Assembly (NCBI RefSeq): GCF_932274485.2
Contig: NC_065885.2
Location: forward strand, 36,345,062 to 36,409,061
DNA length: 64,000 nt
Direction: 5' to 3'
Origin: Patella vulgata
Lineage: Eukaryota; Mollusca; Gastropoda; Patellidae
The notes under the pieces were generated by a model. It did no database searches and was not told where the DNA came from. It saw only the letters and a list, made by a program, of their open reading frames with translations. Shown here one piece after another: positions 1 through 10,798 of the stretch (the first letter of the stretch is position 1; each line of letters starts with the position of its first letter). A program made the translations under genes and the position numbers.

Positions 1-643
1 GAGGTCCTACAGCCACTGAGTTCCAACTATATGAATAATTAGAAGGCCAGTTTGTATACCCTTCGTGGTGTTTGGAAGTAAAGACAACATATCTACAAAT
101 AATATACCGTCTCAATAAATGATTCAAGACATATGGAATAGAAATAGTTTCCAAACTTGTATCACCCAATATTGGTATCAGAATAATAGTTAGGGTATTC
201 GTCGTATAAAGATCATATAACCTCTCAAGAATGTCATGTCACAAGTACAAGATAGGGTACAAGTAAGTAATTTATATCAAACATACTTACTCAGCACCAG
301 AATGCTGGAATATATCTGCCCATTCGTTAGGATCGTAAAATTCAGCGGTTAAAGATGGGGCGAAATCAGCGTATGTGAAATTTGGTTTATAGTCCCTCGC
401 CATAAAATCGCTGTAAGGTTTCAGTTTAGCCCCTTTCCACCACCACCAAAACCATTCCGCCAAGGAATCAGGAGAATAACTTGGAACCGAAAAGACACCC
501 CAATGAATAAAGATTCCCAATTTTGCTTCGTCGTACCATGCTGGTAGCGGCCTGGAGTCTATGGAGGGCCAGTTAGCTTCGTAACGAACAGCAACAACAC
601 ACGTCAGGACCGCCAAAAGCAACAGCGAAACCGTTGCTCTCAT
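1..643 (-). CDS. Alpha-L-fucosidase gene A (GH29), 5' part only
   Basis: Secreted or lysosomal glycoside hydrolase that would release terminal alpha-L-fucose. Exon 1 runs 643-291 and starts at an ATG followed by a hydrophobic signal peptide (about residues 1-18, rich in Leu and Val). It contains [20 protein letters not shown], the conserved N-terminal GH29 block, and ends at a GTAAGT donor. Exon 2 starts at 92 and is cut by the window edge; it encodes [12 protein letters not shown], whose two His residues line the fucose pocket in GH29 enzymes. The remaining six exons expected from genes B, C and F lie outside the window. No break is seen. It is the leftmost member of the minus-strand tandem array. 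Family assignment is firm; whether the whole gene is intact cannot be judged. Confidence 0.9.
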
Positions 644-1123
644 TGTGATCTCTGATAATATGAACTGCTAACACAGGAATGACTTTTTAACAAATAATCC
701 AGGTATATATATATATATAGCAACCAGGTAGCGTAGAGATAAGAATGTAGATATAAACTTACTATATGACTTTACATTATAAGATATATCTGGAAGCATG
801 TATATTTTCCCACGGTGACTTTTGTGAGCGAATAATGCTATTTATAAGTATGTTTCTTCCTTTATCTAACACTTTTAAATGAAAAGAGAAGTAGGGCAAA
901 TTTTATTATATAAGATCCAAATTGGAAGAGAAAATGTGTACAGTAACACAAACAGTATTTTTAAATTAACAAAACTATAGTAAATTTAATCATGATATTA
1001 CATAAATAGAAAATAATAGCCTGAACAAAGTCAGATTTGGGAGATATTTATTTCAGACACAGAAATAACTTGATTGGCGTTATACGGAGCCCGGTAAGGA
1101 ACACAAAATCAAAAAAATATTTG
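644..1123. other. Spacer between fucosidase genes A and B
   Basis: AT-rich spacer holding the 5' flank of gene A and the 3' flank of gene B. A short (TA)n run lies at about 703-718. No coding region or repeat family was recognised. Confidence 0.5.
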
Positions 1124-1172
1124 ACGCGCGCTAGTTATTATCCGGTGCGCACCGGATAACTAACTAACGCGC
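1124..1172. repeat. GC-rich hairpin just 3' of gene B
   Basis: A perfect 22-bp palindrome (1138-1159, centre GGTGCGCACC) lies inside longer imperfect arms (GCGCG on the left, GCGC on the right). It sits about 50 bp past the stop codon of gene B in otherwise AT-rich DNA. It could form a cruciform or an RNA hairpin, or be the remnant of a small foldback element. No function is shown. Confidence 0.6.
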
Positions 1173-1211
1173 CAGATATTAACTTGCCCAGGTTCTTGAT
1201 AATACTATTTA

Positions 1212-3972
1212 TTATACATTCACCACATTAGATAATTTAAATACCCAAGCCCATTTACAGGGCATTTCATTGACAGGTATTGGAGGAACCTTGATATATA
1301 GACCAGTTAAATGTCTAACTGTCCATTCAAAGGTACCAGGGTAGCCGAGTAATGTGACTACGGTGTTGGACTGTGGCATAGGGGCTGCTAAGGTAAGAGT
1401 AGAACCCACTGGCCAATTCAGTACTACGGCATAAACATACGAATTCTTCGTTGTATACCTATAAAATAAATAAATAGCTTGTTATTTGCATAGTGGGCGA
1501 TATCGTAATACTGTCCTTGCAATTAAGAAATAGAATATTACATTGAAACAAATGACAATTTATATAGAGTTATCGTAATAATAATAATAATAATAATATA
1601 TAATATGTATATTTCTTCATTACCATATATCCGGTGTTAATGTGTCATTTTGATGTGACCATGGTCTAGAACCCTTGATTGCTTCATTGTTGACATTTAA
1701 CCACGCTCCCATGTCTCTCAGTCTCTCTTCAAATATAGGATTAATTCTACCTTCTTTTGTCGGACCAACATTCATTAACAGATTACCACCAAAGCTGTTA
1801 TCAAATAAAACATGTAACTAATTTCAAAGTAGTTACTTAGTCGAAAAATTAAACCGTCGGTATTAATTGTGGAAATACTACTATTAACATTTTAATACTG
1901 TTAAAATTGGAATTTGTTGCCATGTTTACGACATCGGTAGTTTTTCCTTTTCTGAAAATTTGAAAAAAGGGAATCTTAGAAGTACCTGACTGTTTCAACA
2001 AACGTAGCTATTAGTTGATGGGTTGTTAAGAAATCTCTAATTTCGGCATTTCTTCTGAAACCCCAAGCTAATTTGTCAATGGTCATGGCATTTTCCCATT
2101 TTCTTTTCTGTAAGACACCTAAATAGAAAATTATTTCTTTAACGGCATTTTGTGCAGGTGCGGTTTATTTGTAAGAAATCTGTTTTCTTGTGTTTGATAT
2201 ACATAAAACTTCCACTGGCAGAACACGTTTAACGTCTCAACAAGACTAATACTATATAAGATTTTTGACTACATTTCGTTTTTGAATTTCTATGGGCACA
2301 CGTGAAACGCTTAATCTTCACAGAATTCCAGATTCTTTCAGGCACAATACTAGAATGTACACGAAAGGGTCCCGGTTTTTGCATCCCTCTCAAGTTGTAG
2401 GGCAACACATTAATTGAGAATGCCACATTCGGTGCACCGAAATTATTTTGTTGGGATTCAAGCTCGAAACATTCCTCGCGAAAAATTTGTAATCCAATTT
2501 TGATTATATAGATTAAACTCTTTCTAAAAATGTATGCAGTAACTTATTATTTATTTGAGAAATTGTTAGATTGGTTGGCGATAAAGCTTGATCAGTGGAA
2601 CATAAACTTTGTTTCATTATCAGAGACTACTTCTACCCCAAATAGAAAATAGCTAACCAGGTTGATATCTGTCGTCACAATTCCAGAAACCGCCATGTTG
2701 ACACCTAGCATCGCTACCCCATCTATCATTTGTTATAACGGTAGCCTTAACAGGACTGAAAAAAGGAATAGATTAACGGTTTTGTATGTTTTCTTTGTGA
2801 TTGTTTTCTTATATATCAGGTCTCAATCTCCAACATGCATAATGAGTCCTGGATAGACCTGTTTGCTAACTACGCCATCCTGTTTCAGTTTGCTATTGTT
2901 TGTGATATTTGTGTGTACATATATATGGGCGTATTGGTGACCCGTCTTCATTAGCTCTGTCTGAGCAGAACAGTAGGACGTTAAACCCCATTTCATTTCG
3001 TATTGATGATCCATTGCCAAGCATTGATGATAATAATAATAGTAGTTAAGATATCTCAATTCTTATTTGAACACATCCAAAGTGATGCCTTGTATCCAAA
3101 ATACAGCATCAACGAATCAAATCGCTTATCACTCTGCTTAATCTGAACGTCTACACCACACATGGGCATCCTACCCCAATTAGAAGCAGAGTTAAGCCGA
3201 GGGCACAACTAACGTTTACGCACGTTGTTTACAGTAGTGGGGGGGAATGACCGTAGTTTAAACGCATTTAACGTAGTTAGACATCGCAGTTAACCGTAGT
3301 TATAAATGTAGTTTGAACTTCGAGGAACCAATGATTTGACCGTGGTTAGTCTAAAACTTTTCAACATGTTCAAAAATATCTGTACTAGGGTTTGACTACG
3401 TTTGAAGTACTGTCAAGTACGGTCAACTAGGGTAAAATAGGAACCTATTTCAACCTGGTTTACAGTTCAATTGAACAACTACGTGCGTGACCCCTAAGAT
3501 GTAACTGCGGCTTTATTGCTCTCCAACAAGTGACATGCAGGCAAACAAAAGACTTCCGTTGTCGGGCTTACATTTCCATGAGTTGAAAAATATATTTTAA
3601 CAATTTAAACAGTGGTAAGCTACATCATAAACTCAAAATAAAATAAATAAAAAAATAAATAAAAATAAACTCCAAAATATATGTATTCAAAATAAATTAA
3701 AGATTTACACTATGCATTAAGACTAACCTATCGTTATATAACCAAGCTATGAATTCTTTTGACTTCCAGTAATTACTTGTAGCTTCCCATTCGCCATCAG
3801 ACCATACGATTTCCGGTTCGTAAGCATTTACAATTTCATAAAGTTCAGGCATAGTCTTTGTCTGAAATTTCAATTCTAACCAAATAGAGTCATGTAGTTT
3901 TGCTACAGCACGCATTTAACTAACACTAGAACATCTCGGATCTAACATACATATATTAGGGTCCACGCTATG

Positions 3973-4007
<35 letters not shown>

Positions 4008-6676
4008 TGGGGTCAACTCGACACAAACTAGGTCATTTCGGGACCAACACATTTTACTTCAATAATTCGCTTGCGCGTAAGGGTCTTTAGCAGTGGGAGG
4101 AAACCGGAGGACCCGGAGAAAACCCACGAGGTTGGACAGGCGACACTAGTCCTTGTCACATACAACTGGGGAATCGAAATCACGCCAGTTGACTCAAGGA
4201 CAGACCTTATGATACAGCATGCACCCCCACCCCACACATCGCTATGGACATACAATGGTTGCACGTAAGGTTCTTTAACAATGGAAGAACAGTACGTCTT
4301 ACACCATGCTGCCACCATAACCCACACAATAAACCCTTGATTGCTTTGTATATATACTTACATTAACAAAGTTTTGAGTTGTAAAATTATTGGCCTTGTC
4401 CTGTAAATACAAAGGATGTAACCACTCATAAAGACAATGGTACAAACCAAAATGGAGTGAAGTCTTTGTTTTTATAGCACTGGCAAGCTCACCTGAAAAC
4501 AAAAGTACGGTATTGTTAAATTAAATGACCAATAACACAAACTTAAGAGTGTGGTGTCAATACACCGCAGATCAACCCCAATGTATAAAGGGCCTGACAA
4601 CCTGAAATGAAATGGGGTTTAACGTTCTACTGTTCTACTCAGACTGGGCTAATGAAGACGGGTATACGTCAAATAGTGTGCATCAGGAACGTTAAAAAAA
4701 ATGTGATACTAGTTGAACTATTGGTAGATTTGGATAAATGGTGCTACGCTTGAACATGTGTAGAAATTGCAATTCCAAGAGATTGTGATACCTATCGAGA
4801 TGTCAGTCACAATGTAACGTTCCAGTAGTATGCTTAAAGTTTTAGCATTATTATACTAATTTGACAGTTTCTATTTAAATCTGATTGTCTTCTTGGGCCA
4901 GTAGTACTACATTATATACTATTCAAAAAAAGTAGGGGATATTTGATTTTTAAGTGTTATTAAAGTCACCTAATGAAACTGACGAAGAAACAAATGACAA
5001 AATGAAATGAAGTTCACATTCATCGATTTATTCCAAATGATCGTTAGACTAAGTAAGGCACAGACTGACCATTATAAAGGTAAAATGATACCCGGGGTCA
5101 AACAGCAAAGTTACCACAGCATCACAACCAAGTCAGTAACGGGTAAATCCTCCTCTGTTTGCCAAACAAGCATTGATCCGACGTGGCATACTCCTAATGA
5201 GACGTCTAAGGTCATTTTGGTCCAGATTGTCCCATTCCTGTTGCAACGCAGCAGCAAGTTCTTGGACATTGGCAGGACGTTGTTGACGTTGACGTAACCT
5301 CTGTCCAAGCATGTCCCAGACATGCTCGATGGGGGAGAGGTCGGGACTCAGTGCTGGCCAAGGTAATGTGGTGATGTTCTGTTGTTGGAGGTAACCTGTA
5401 ACGATCCTGGCCCTGTGACATCTTGCGTTGTCATCCTGGAAGATGAAACGGCGGCCATGACGTCGTGCGAACGGCACAACATGGACTGCCAAGATGTTGT
5501 CCCGGTAGTACTAGCCTGTAACACGCCCTGCAACAACATGTAAAGCCGTTCTTCCAGCAACAGTGATGCCTCCCCACACCATAACAGAACCACCCCCAAA
5601 TCGATCATGTCTGATGACGTTAACGTCTTGGAAGCGCTCGTTTCGACGACGCCAAACCCTCCTACGTCTGTCCAAAAAATCAACAGTGAACCTTGACTCA
5701 TCTGAAAACATCACATTGCTCCAGCGTCGATTATCCCAGTGTTGACGATCCCTACACCAACGACGTCTTGCCTGAATGTGATGATCTCTCAAACAAGGGA
5801 TCACGCGAGGACGTCGGGCGCGAAGGTGACCCCTATGCAGTCGATTCCGAATCGTCTGGCCACTCACTCTCACACCAGTGTCTGTTTGAAGACGAGCGCT
5901 GATCTGATTTGCTGTGATGACACGATTTCTCAAGGCCAAGGTACGGATAAATCGATCCTGGGCTTGAGTTGTCGCCCTTGGTCGACCTGAGCGTGGTCTG
6001 TCCTGTACAGATTGTGTATCACGGTATCTGGACCATAGCCTGCTTATGACAAACTGAGAAACATTCATCGTCCGCGCCACAACCGCCTGTGTTGTGCCGA
6101 TCTGTAGCATGCCAAGGGCACGTAACCTTTCATTTTGGGTAAGCCGACGCATATCAAAATTTGTTTTCTGGTCACTAAAACAATTAAACTGATGTTTCCA
6201 CCCTGGAATTCAACGCCACAATGACTGTAACATTCAAAGTCAGAGTCGTGCAAATCTTGGGTTGGACCCCCATGATGATCCCAAGCATCACCTGCATTCC
6301 ATGCGGTAGCTATTGGTGCGTTTGGGCGTCACATGTAACTGGAAATGTTTCTTCTGTTAGGTTCTATAGTGACTTTTTTCGTAGTCATTTGCATATTTTA
6401 GTATTATGCCCCCAAAATCAAATATCCCCTACTTTTTTTGAATAGTATATATATTTAAATATCAGACTGTATATCTTACCGACGATGTCTCGTTTAGGTC
6501 CTACTGCCATTGAGTTCCAGTTAAAGGCGTATTTAGAAGGCCAGTTTGTAAAACCTTCGCAATGCTTACTGGTAAATACGATATATCTGAAAATAACTAC
6601 TGAGATTTAAAAAAGATATTAAAATGTTTATAATAGGTCATTTATACAAAGCAATGTAATCGTTAACATAACTCGT

Positions 6677-6727
<51 letters not shown>

Positions 6728-7364
6728 GGGGTTTAACGTCCACTCGACACAAACTAGGTCATTTCGGGACTAACATATGGTTTAATTTTATTTCAATAAT
6801 TCGCTTGCGCGTAGGGGTCTTCAGCAGTGGGAGGAAACCGGAGGACCCGGAGAAAACCCACGAGGTAACTCGTGAAAGAAGTCTTTTCAAACAAGTTAAT
6901 CGCGGTGCCTTTTAGTTTAACATATTGGAAACATCTTTATTGTGTAAACCATAACATACAATTTTGGTAAAGTACAATACTAACTAAACTTACTCTGCTC
7001 CAGAGGCAGTAAACAGATCTGACCATTCATTGGGATCATAGAATTCAGCAGTAAATTGTTCAGCAAAATCAGCATATGTAAAATCTGGTCTGTAATTAGC
7101 TTTCATATAATCGTCATAAACTTTCAATTTGTCTCCTTTCCAATACTGCCAAAACCACGCCACCATAGTATTTGGAGGAAATGATATTGACGGCACCGAG
7201 AACACTCCCCAATGAATAAAAATACCAAGCTTTGCTTCATCATACCAGGATGGTAGTGGTCTACTGTCTATTGATTCCCATGTTGGATTGTATCTAATTG
7301 CCCACGTGTAGTCACACCCTAAGAGCAGCGAGATGGCATACACACACGTACGCGTAAGTAACAT
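1212..7364 (-). CDS. Alpha-L-fucosidase gene B (GH29), complete, 8 exons, 463 aa
   Basis: Exons in transcript order: 7364-6994, 6586-6480, 4492-4362, 3861-3728, 2755-2658, 2118-1986, 1794-1624, 1458-1212. All introns are GT-AG and the exons sum to 1392 nt in one open frame. The ATG at 7364 is chosen because it opens the signal peptide and matches the start of gene C. Landmarks are IHWGVFSVP near the N-terminus, the nucleophile Asp225 in IVWSDGEW (exon 4), TNDRWG (exon 5), and [16 protein letters not shown] (exon 7); exon 8 is a beta-rich C-terminal domain. Length fits GH29 enzymes (about 450-470 aa). Oddity: residues 131-135 read KHCEG where A, C and F read KHHEG, so a fucose-contacting His is Cys133. 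Intron 2 hosts a Tc1 transposon. AATAAA overlaps the stop codon. The gene structure is near certain; full activity is doubtful because of Cys133. Confidence 0.93.
2935..2999 (+). mobile_element. SINE S1, 3' end fragment
   Basis: Carries the S1 tail (CCGTCTTCATTAGC, then AGCAGAACAGTAGGACG, then TTAAACCCCATTTCATTTC) in intron 4 of gene B, antisense to the gene. It is 5'-truncated, as is usual for retroposed copies. Confidence 0.75.
3972..4232 (-). mobile_element. SINE S2 copy with (GA)n tail
   Basis: Lies in intron 3 of gene B. Read on the minus strand it has a degenerate tRNA-like head with a B-box-like GATTTCGATTCCCC, the body words AACCTCGTGGG and GGTTTCCTCCCACTGCTAA, then GTGTCGAGT and a (TC)n tail, seen on the plus strand as (GA)n at 3978-4007. 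It matches the copies at 6678, 18991, 19912 and 22023. Confidence 0.7.
4604..4690 (-). mobile_element. SINE S1, 3' end fragment
   Basis: Reverse-orientation S1 tail (GAAATGAAATGGGGTTTAAC followed by the actgggctaatgaagacgg word) in intron 2 of gene B, close to the Tc1 insertion. Confidence 0.75.
4919..6445. mobile_element. Tc1-type DNA transposon in gene B intron 2
   Basis: About 1.53 kb, bounded by near-perfect inverted repeats of about 30 bp beginning CTATTCAAAAAAAGTAGGGG at the left end and its reverse complement at the right, each bordered by TA-rich sequence as expected for TA target duplication. It encloses one transposase frame on the minus strand, the same strand as gene B. The element lies wholly within the intron between exons 2 and 3, so the fucosidase frame is untouched. 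The well-kept ends suggest a fairly young insertion. Confidence 0.92.
5133..6152 (-). pseudogene. Tc1 transposase, one in-frame stop
   Basis: DDE transposase of the Tc1/mariner superfamily, 339 codons, the usual Tc1 length. The N-terminus ([17 protein letters not shown]) begins a paired-type helix-turn-helix DNA-binding region, followed by [13 protein letters not shown]. The catalytic triad is visible: Asp in VMFSDESRF, Asp in [12 protein letters not shown] and Glu in [12 protein letters not shown], with 34 residues between the last two (DD34E). The single defect seen is a TAG at 5513-5511 (codon 214), following GRVTG and preceding YYRDNIL; it is probably a CAG to TAG change. The frame continues unshifted on both sides, so inactivation looks recent. 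Confidence 0.92.
6678..6867 (-). mobile_element. SINE S2, 3' half, with (GA)n tail
   Basis: In intron 1 of gene B. Plus-strand (GA)n at 6682-6723 is followed by the S2 words TTTAACGTCCACTCGACAC, AACTAGGTCATTTCGGGAC and GCAGTGGGAGGAAACCGGAG. It is very similar to the copy at 3972. Confidence 0.8.
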
Positions 7365-9104
7365 CACTATTCGAACTGTGGCGAATATACTCAATATTAT
7401 TGCTAAATACCATTGCTTAACACTGTATGATCTAGATAAAGCAGGGTTGAACAGCTGTCATTAGTAGGAGAAACAGATCCACTGACGGATCTTTATTGGG
7501 GGCACAGCCAACCAGAAATCCTCAACTATCTGTAATTCAAAATATGTATTGAAAAGAATAAAGTTCAAAGCTACCATAGGGTAGAAAATAAGCGAAACTT
7601 TAAATTGTACTGCATTTTAGGGCCATAAAAGTTTTGATATTGTATCGAATTTGTATTTCCTGTTCTTAAGTGGTTGCAATGGATTTTCTCTTTTAAACAT
7701 ACTACTTTTAATAGCTCATGTTATGTGCCCATATAACTAGTGCCGAACCTTAAAGCTAGTAAGGAATATTTAAATGTTTTGTATAAAAGACAATAAAAGG
7801 CAGTGATTAGTCATATATAGGTTTCCTGGTACTCTTTTGAAGTTATCCCCTGATCAGATTGTCAGAGCAGACAAAAATTCATTCTTTCAAATAGAATTGT
7901 CTGAAGCTTTGACACACAAGATTCATATCAAGCGGATTTGTTTTTATCTCGACAGCACCGACAGATGTAAGAGCTGGCCAGCGCTAAGCTAAAGTTGCAT
8001 ACTTCACCATACAGTTGTATGTCGTATTACCAGTCGATGGGGTCGTGAATAAATTTTCCCGATCCCAAGTTTCCTACTACAATCCACCCTAATTAGCTTC
8101 CAAGTAGAGAAGAGAAATTGGTAGTGTTATGTTTTTAAATTTGTAGCAGTGACAGTTTTTATTCTTCTGAGAATGGCGTCCTTCAGAAGATAATGTTAAT
8201 CAGTCAGTGATCTAATATACTCCATTTGTGAGGAAAAAAAACTTAACCTTAATCTTTAAGATTTATTTAAAACAGTTCGACATGCGTTATTGTAACATGC
8301 TGATAAGAAACTGTAATATATCGATGACCCTTCAGTATCCCAAAAAATTCTCCAAGATCTGCTCGACTTTGCTTAGCTTTCTATTCACCAACATCACGTG
8401 TTCTATACGGAGCAACCTAGAACCTAAAACTAAATTGATAATCTTCTGTACCAGCATGTTGTTTTTTATCCATCATTTATATCAAAATTAACCAAAGACA
8501 CCATCCAATATATGGAACTATACTAACAATAACTGGCATGTTATATAATAATACAATAAATGTTAGCAATGTGTAGAGTAAGAAATTAGTGCCCAGTTTT
8601 AAACTTCCTTTTTTAAAAACAACGTTTTCAGTGCTTAAACGATTTCTTGGTTTTGTAGCAAAAGCTTCCCCGGGGAACCGCTAATTGCTAACACAAATAC
8701 ACGTCATGTTACCTAGCTAGTCTCCACAAACACCATTGGCTTTTGTATATATTGTCATATAAAATTTACTTAAAATTAGTCTGGTCATGAACCCCCGTTT
8801 CCGTACCCTTAGAACGACTTTAAGTTTGACTTTTCAACTCCAACGCATTTTTCACAGACCACTATAGTTAGGGAATATTCATAAAGGGAACACGTAATGT
8901 AGAACTGTTTATCCTAACACCGGGAAGATGTTCTTCAAACAGCTCAACAGAGGCTTTTGTCACCTCCATCCAATGAGAGGGTGATATTCTTTAAAAAGGC
9001 GATTCCTTATTTACGAGAACACATCACATCTATTTTAATATAAACATAATGCTTCTTAAATTAAAATAAAACAGTTTATATTGACCATATGCTATTTATT
9101 ATAC
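7365..9104. other. Intergenic stretch upstream of gene B
   Basis: AT-rich sequence that includes the promoter side of gene B. No recognisable gene, TIR or SINE was found; short open frames here (for example about 8228-8491) have no family resemblance. No convincing TATA box was assigned. Confidence 0.4.
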
Positions 9105-9255
9105 ATTTACCACATTAGATAATTTAAAAATCCAAGTCCATTAACAAGCAGTACCGGGATAACCTGTGACTTTTAGGTAAGAGTAGAACCCATTGGCCAA
9201 TTTAGAATTTAGTACTACAGCATAGACATGTGAAGTCTTCCTTGTATACCTGTAA
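9105..9255 (-). pseudogene. Relic of fucosidase exon 8
   Basis: Minus-strand sequence resembling the last exon of gene B, with part of the adjoining intron (the gtatacctgtaaaat acceptor region and the catagtgggtgatat word shared with gene B intron 7). It keeps the TATAATAAAT stop/poly(A) context and the AAVVLNWPMGSTLT-like block, but the central part is deleted and the frame is lost. No other fucosidase exon accompanies it. It is a partial duplicate stranded between genes B and C. Confidence 0.8.
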
Positions 9256-9447
9256 AATATATGAATAGGTTATTATTTCCATAGTGGGTGATATTATATT
9301 ACTTTGTTTGCAGATATTAAAGATTACGTTTTGTATATCTTTTACGTTTTTAAAGGATACACAAGCAAATACTAAATTATAGGATTAAATCATGAAAATA
9401 ACTTTACATTATCTTGATGATTCTAGCATTATATAAACATTGGCGCA

Positions 9448-9600
9448 AAAAATGAAATGAAATGAAATGAAATGGGGGTTAACACACTACTAGGCTGCAC
9501 CGATTGGGCTAATGAAGACGGACATAACCATACAGTGTGCTGTAAGGAAAATCATGCCAGGACAGAGGCGCCACGGCCTACTCTTATATCGAGCTATTAG
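9448..9600 (-). mobile_element. SINE S1, 3' portion
   Basis: Begins with a (GAAAT)n tail on the plus strand, then the S1 words in reverse order (gattgggctaatgaagacgg, atacagtgtgctgtaagg, cacggcctactcttatat). It is 5'-truncated and lies just upstream of the exon-8 relic on the minus strand. Confidence 0.75.
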
Positions 9601-10228
9601 TGAGCAGAAATTCGGCCGTATATCTGTTATCACTCATCACTTCATTCAGTTATATAGAGGGATAACTCATGTTTTCCTTTGGCGTTCGTCACTTCCGATT
9701 CATGACACCTGTATTACTCATCTATCGTAGGATTGATCTCTGTGTTAAAATTATATTTGGAACGTGTTTAACCAATTCTATCACATATGTGATAATGACT
9801 GACACCAATATTTTCCTTTAATTTCGGGACTATCATATTACATTGTTGATATACAATAATCAGTGATGAGAGTGACTTTTATCTTTGATGATAGGGGCCC
9901 ACTTAGAGGAAGTAGATTAGAAAAGCGCACTAAAACAGTGTTCCTAACACAAACTGTTTTAATGTAACATGAATCAAATTGCACTTTTTAGTTCACTTTG
10001 CGTGGGGGGTTTTCTCGGAAAATCTAAGAAAAGTAAATGAACAAATTTGATGGATACACTCAAAATGTATGTAGTTTGCACCGGGGGCTAAGTGGGAGGG
10101 GCGCGATGACGAGCTTTGCGTCATGGTTTTGAGATTTTGCGCCCCTTGAGGTTTTGCGAATCTCGAAAAATGACTAAAGATCTCGCGGTTTCAATGCGGT
10201 TTTCAACATTGTAATCATAATCATAGTG

Positions 10229-10536
10229 GGAGCCACGGTGGCTAGGTGGTTAAGACGCTGGCTCGCTAGCCTGGAGGTCGGGTGTTCGATCCTTGCATTG
10301 GCCGAGAAATTTCATCTGGATTTTCCGACGTGGTGCAGAACGGTGGGCCTGACAAGGACAGTGGTCAAGTCTTTCGGATGATACGAAAAACCTAGGTCCC
10401 GTGTATACATTGGAATGCACGTAAAAGATCCCTTGGCAGTTGGAATTGGATATAAGAGTAGGCGATAGTGCCGCTGCCCGTCTTCATTAGCCCAGTATAA
10501 GTGTAGAACAGTAGGACGTTAAACCCCATTTCATTT
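10229..10536 (+). mobile_element. SINE S1, full-length copy with target duplication
   Basis: About 308 bp. The head is tRNA-like: an A-box-like GTGGCTAGGTGGTTAAG and a B-box-like GGTGTTCGATCC about 35 bp apart, the internal promoter of RNA polymerase III. The body includes GCCTGACAAGGACAG, GCACGTAAAAGATCCCTTGG and GAACAGTAGGACGTTAAAC; the tail is CCCCATTTCATTT. It is flanked by 13-bp direct repeats, CATAATCATAGTG (10216-10228) and CATAACCATAGTG (10537-10549), differing at one base. This is the best reference copy of the family in the window. The copy at 47836 adds internal sequence (gggaaattttgcc, atacgccatacag) missing here. Confidence 0.88.
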
Positions 10537-10798
10537 CATAACCATAGTGCTCAACCAATGGCAAAAATACACCGTGGGTCAGATATGCTACAACTCGACT
10601 CGACTGTAGCTTACATTAGATAAACGATTTATAAAATTCACAGACAAGCTTTAACCATGTAATAGATAAATATGCCAGGTAACTCATATATTTATTTTTG
10701 TTCAATTGGAGCAGAGATAAATAAAGTTGTCAATAAATATGCTTAAATATAAACAAACACAATAAAACAGTATATATCAATTATATTGTTTATTTTTA

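Noticed and set aside
4071-4268. Open frame with [14 protein letters not shown]
   Set aside because: It is the plus-strand reading of an S2 SINE body and recurs with other copies.
8228-8491. 87-codon open frame upstream of gene B
   Set aside because: AT-rich, no recognised motif, no splice or expression evidence.
9895-10100. Possible weak inverted repeat (GGGGCCCACTTAG versus CTAAGTGGGAGGG)
   Set aside because: Only about 12 bases match, too short to claim an element.
10229-10300. tRNA-like sequence with A and B boxes
   Set aside because: It does not fold as a full tRNA in outline and continues into the SINE body and tail; treated as a SINE head, as are the similar heads at 19502, 19912, 22023 and 41057.
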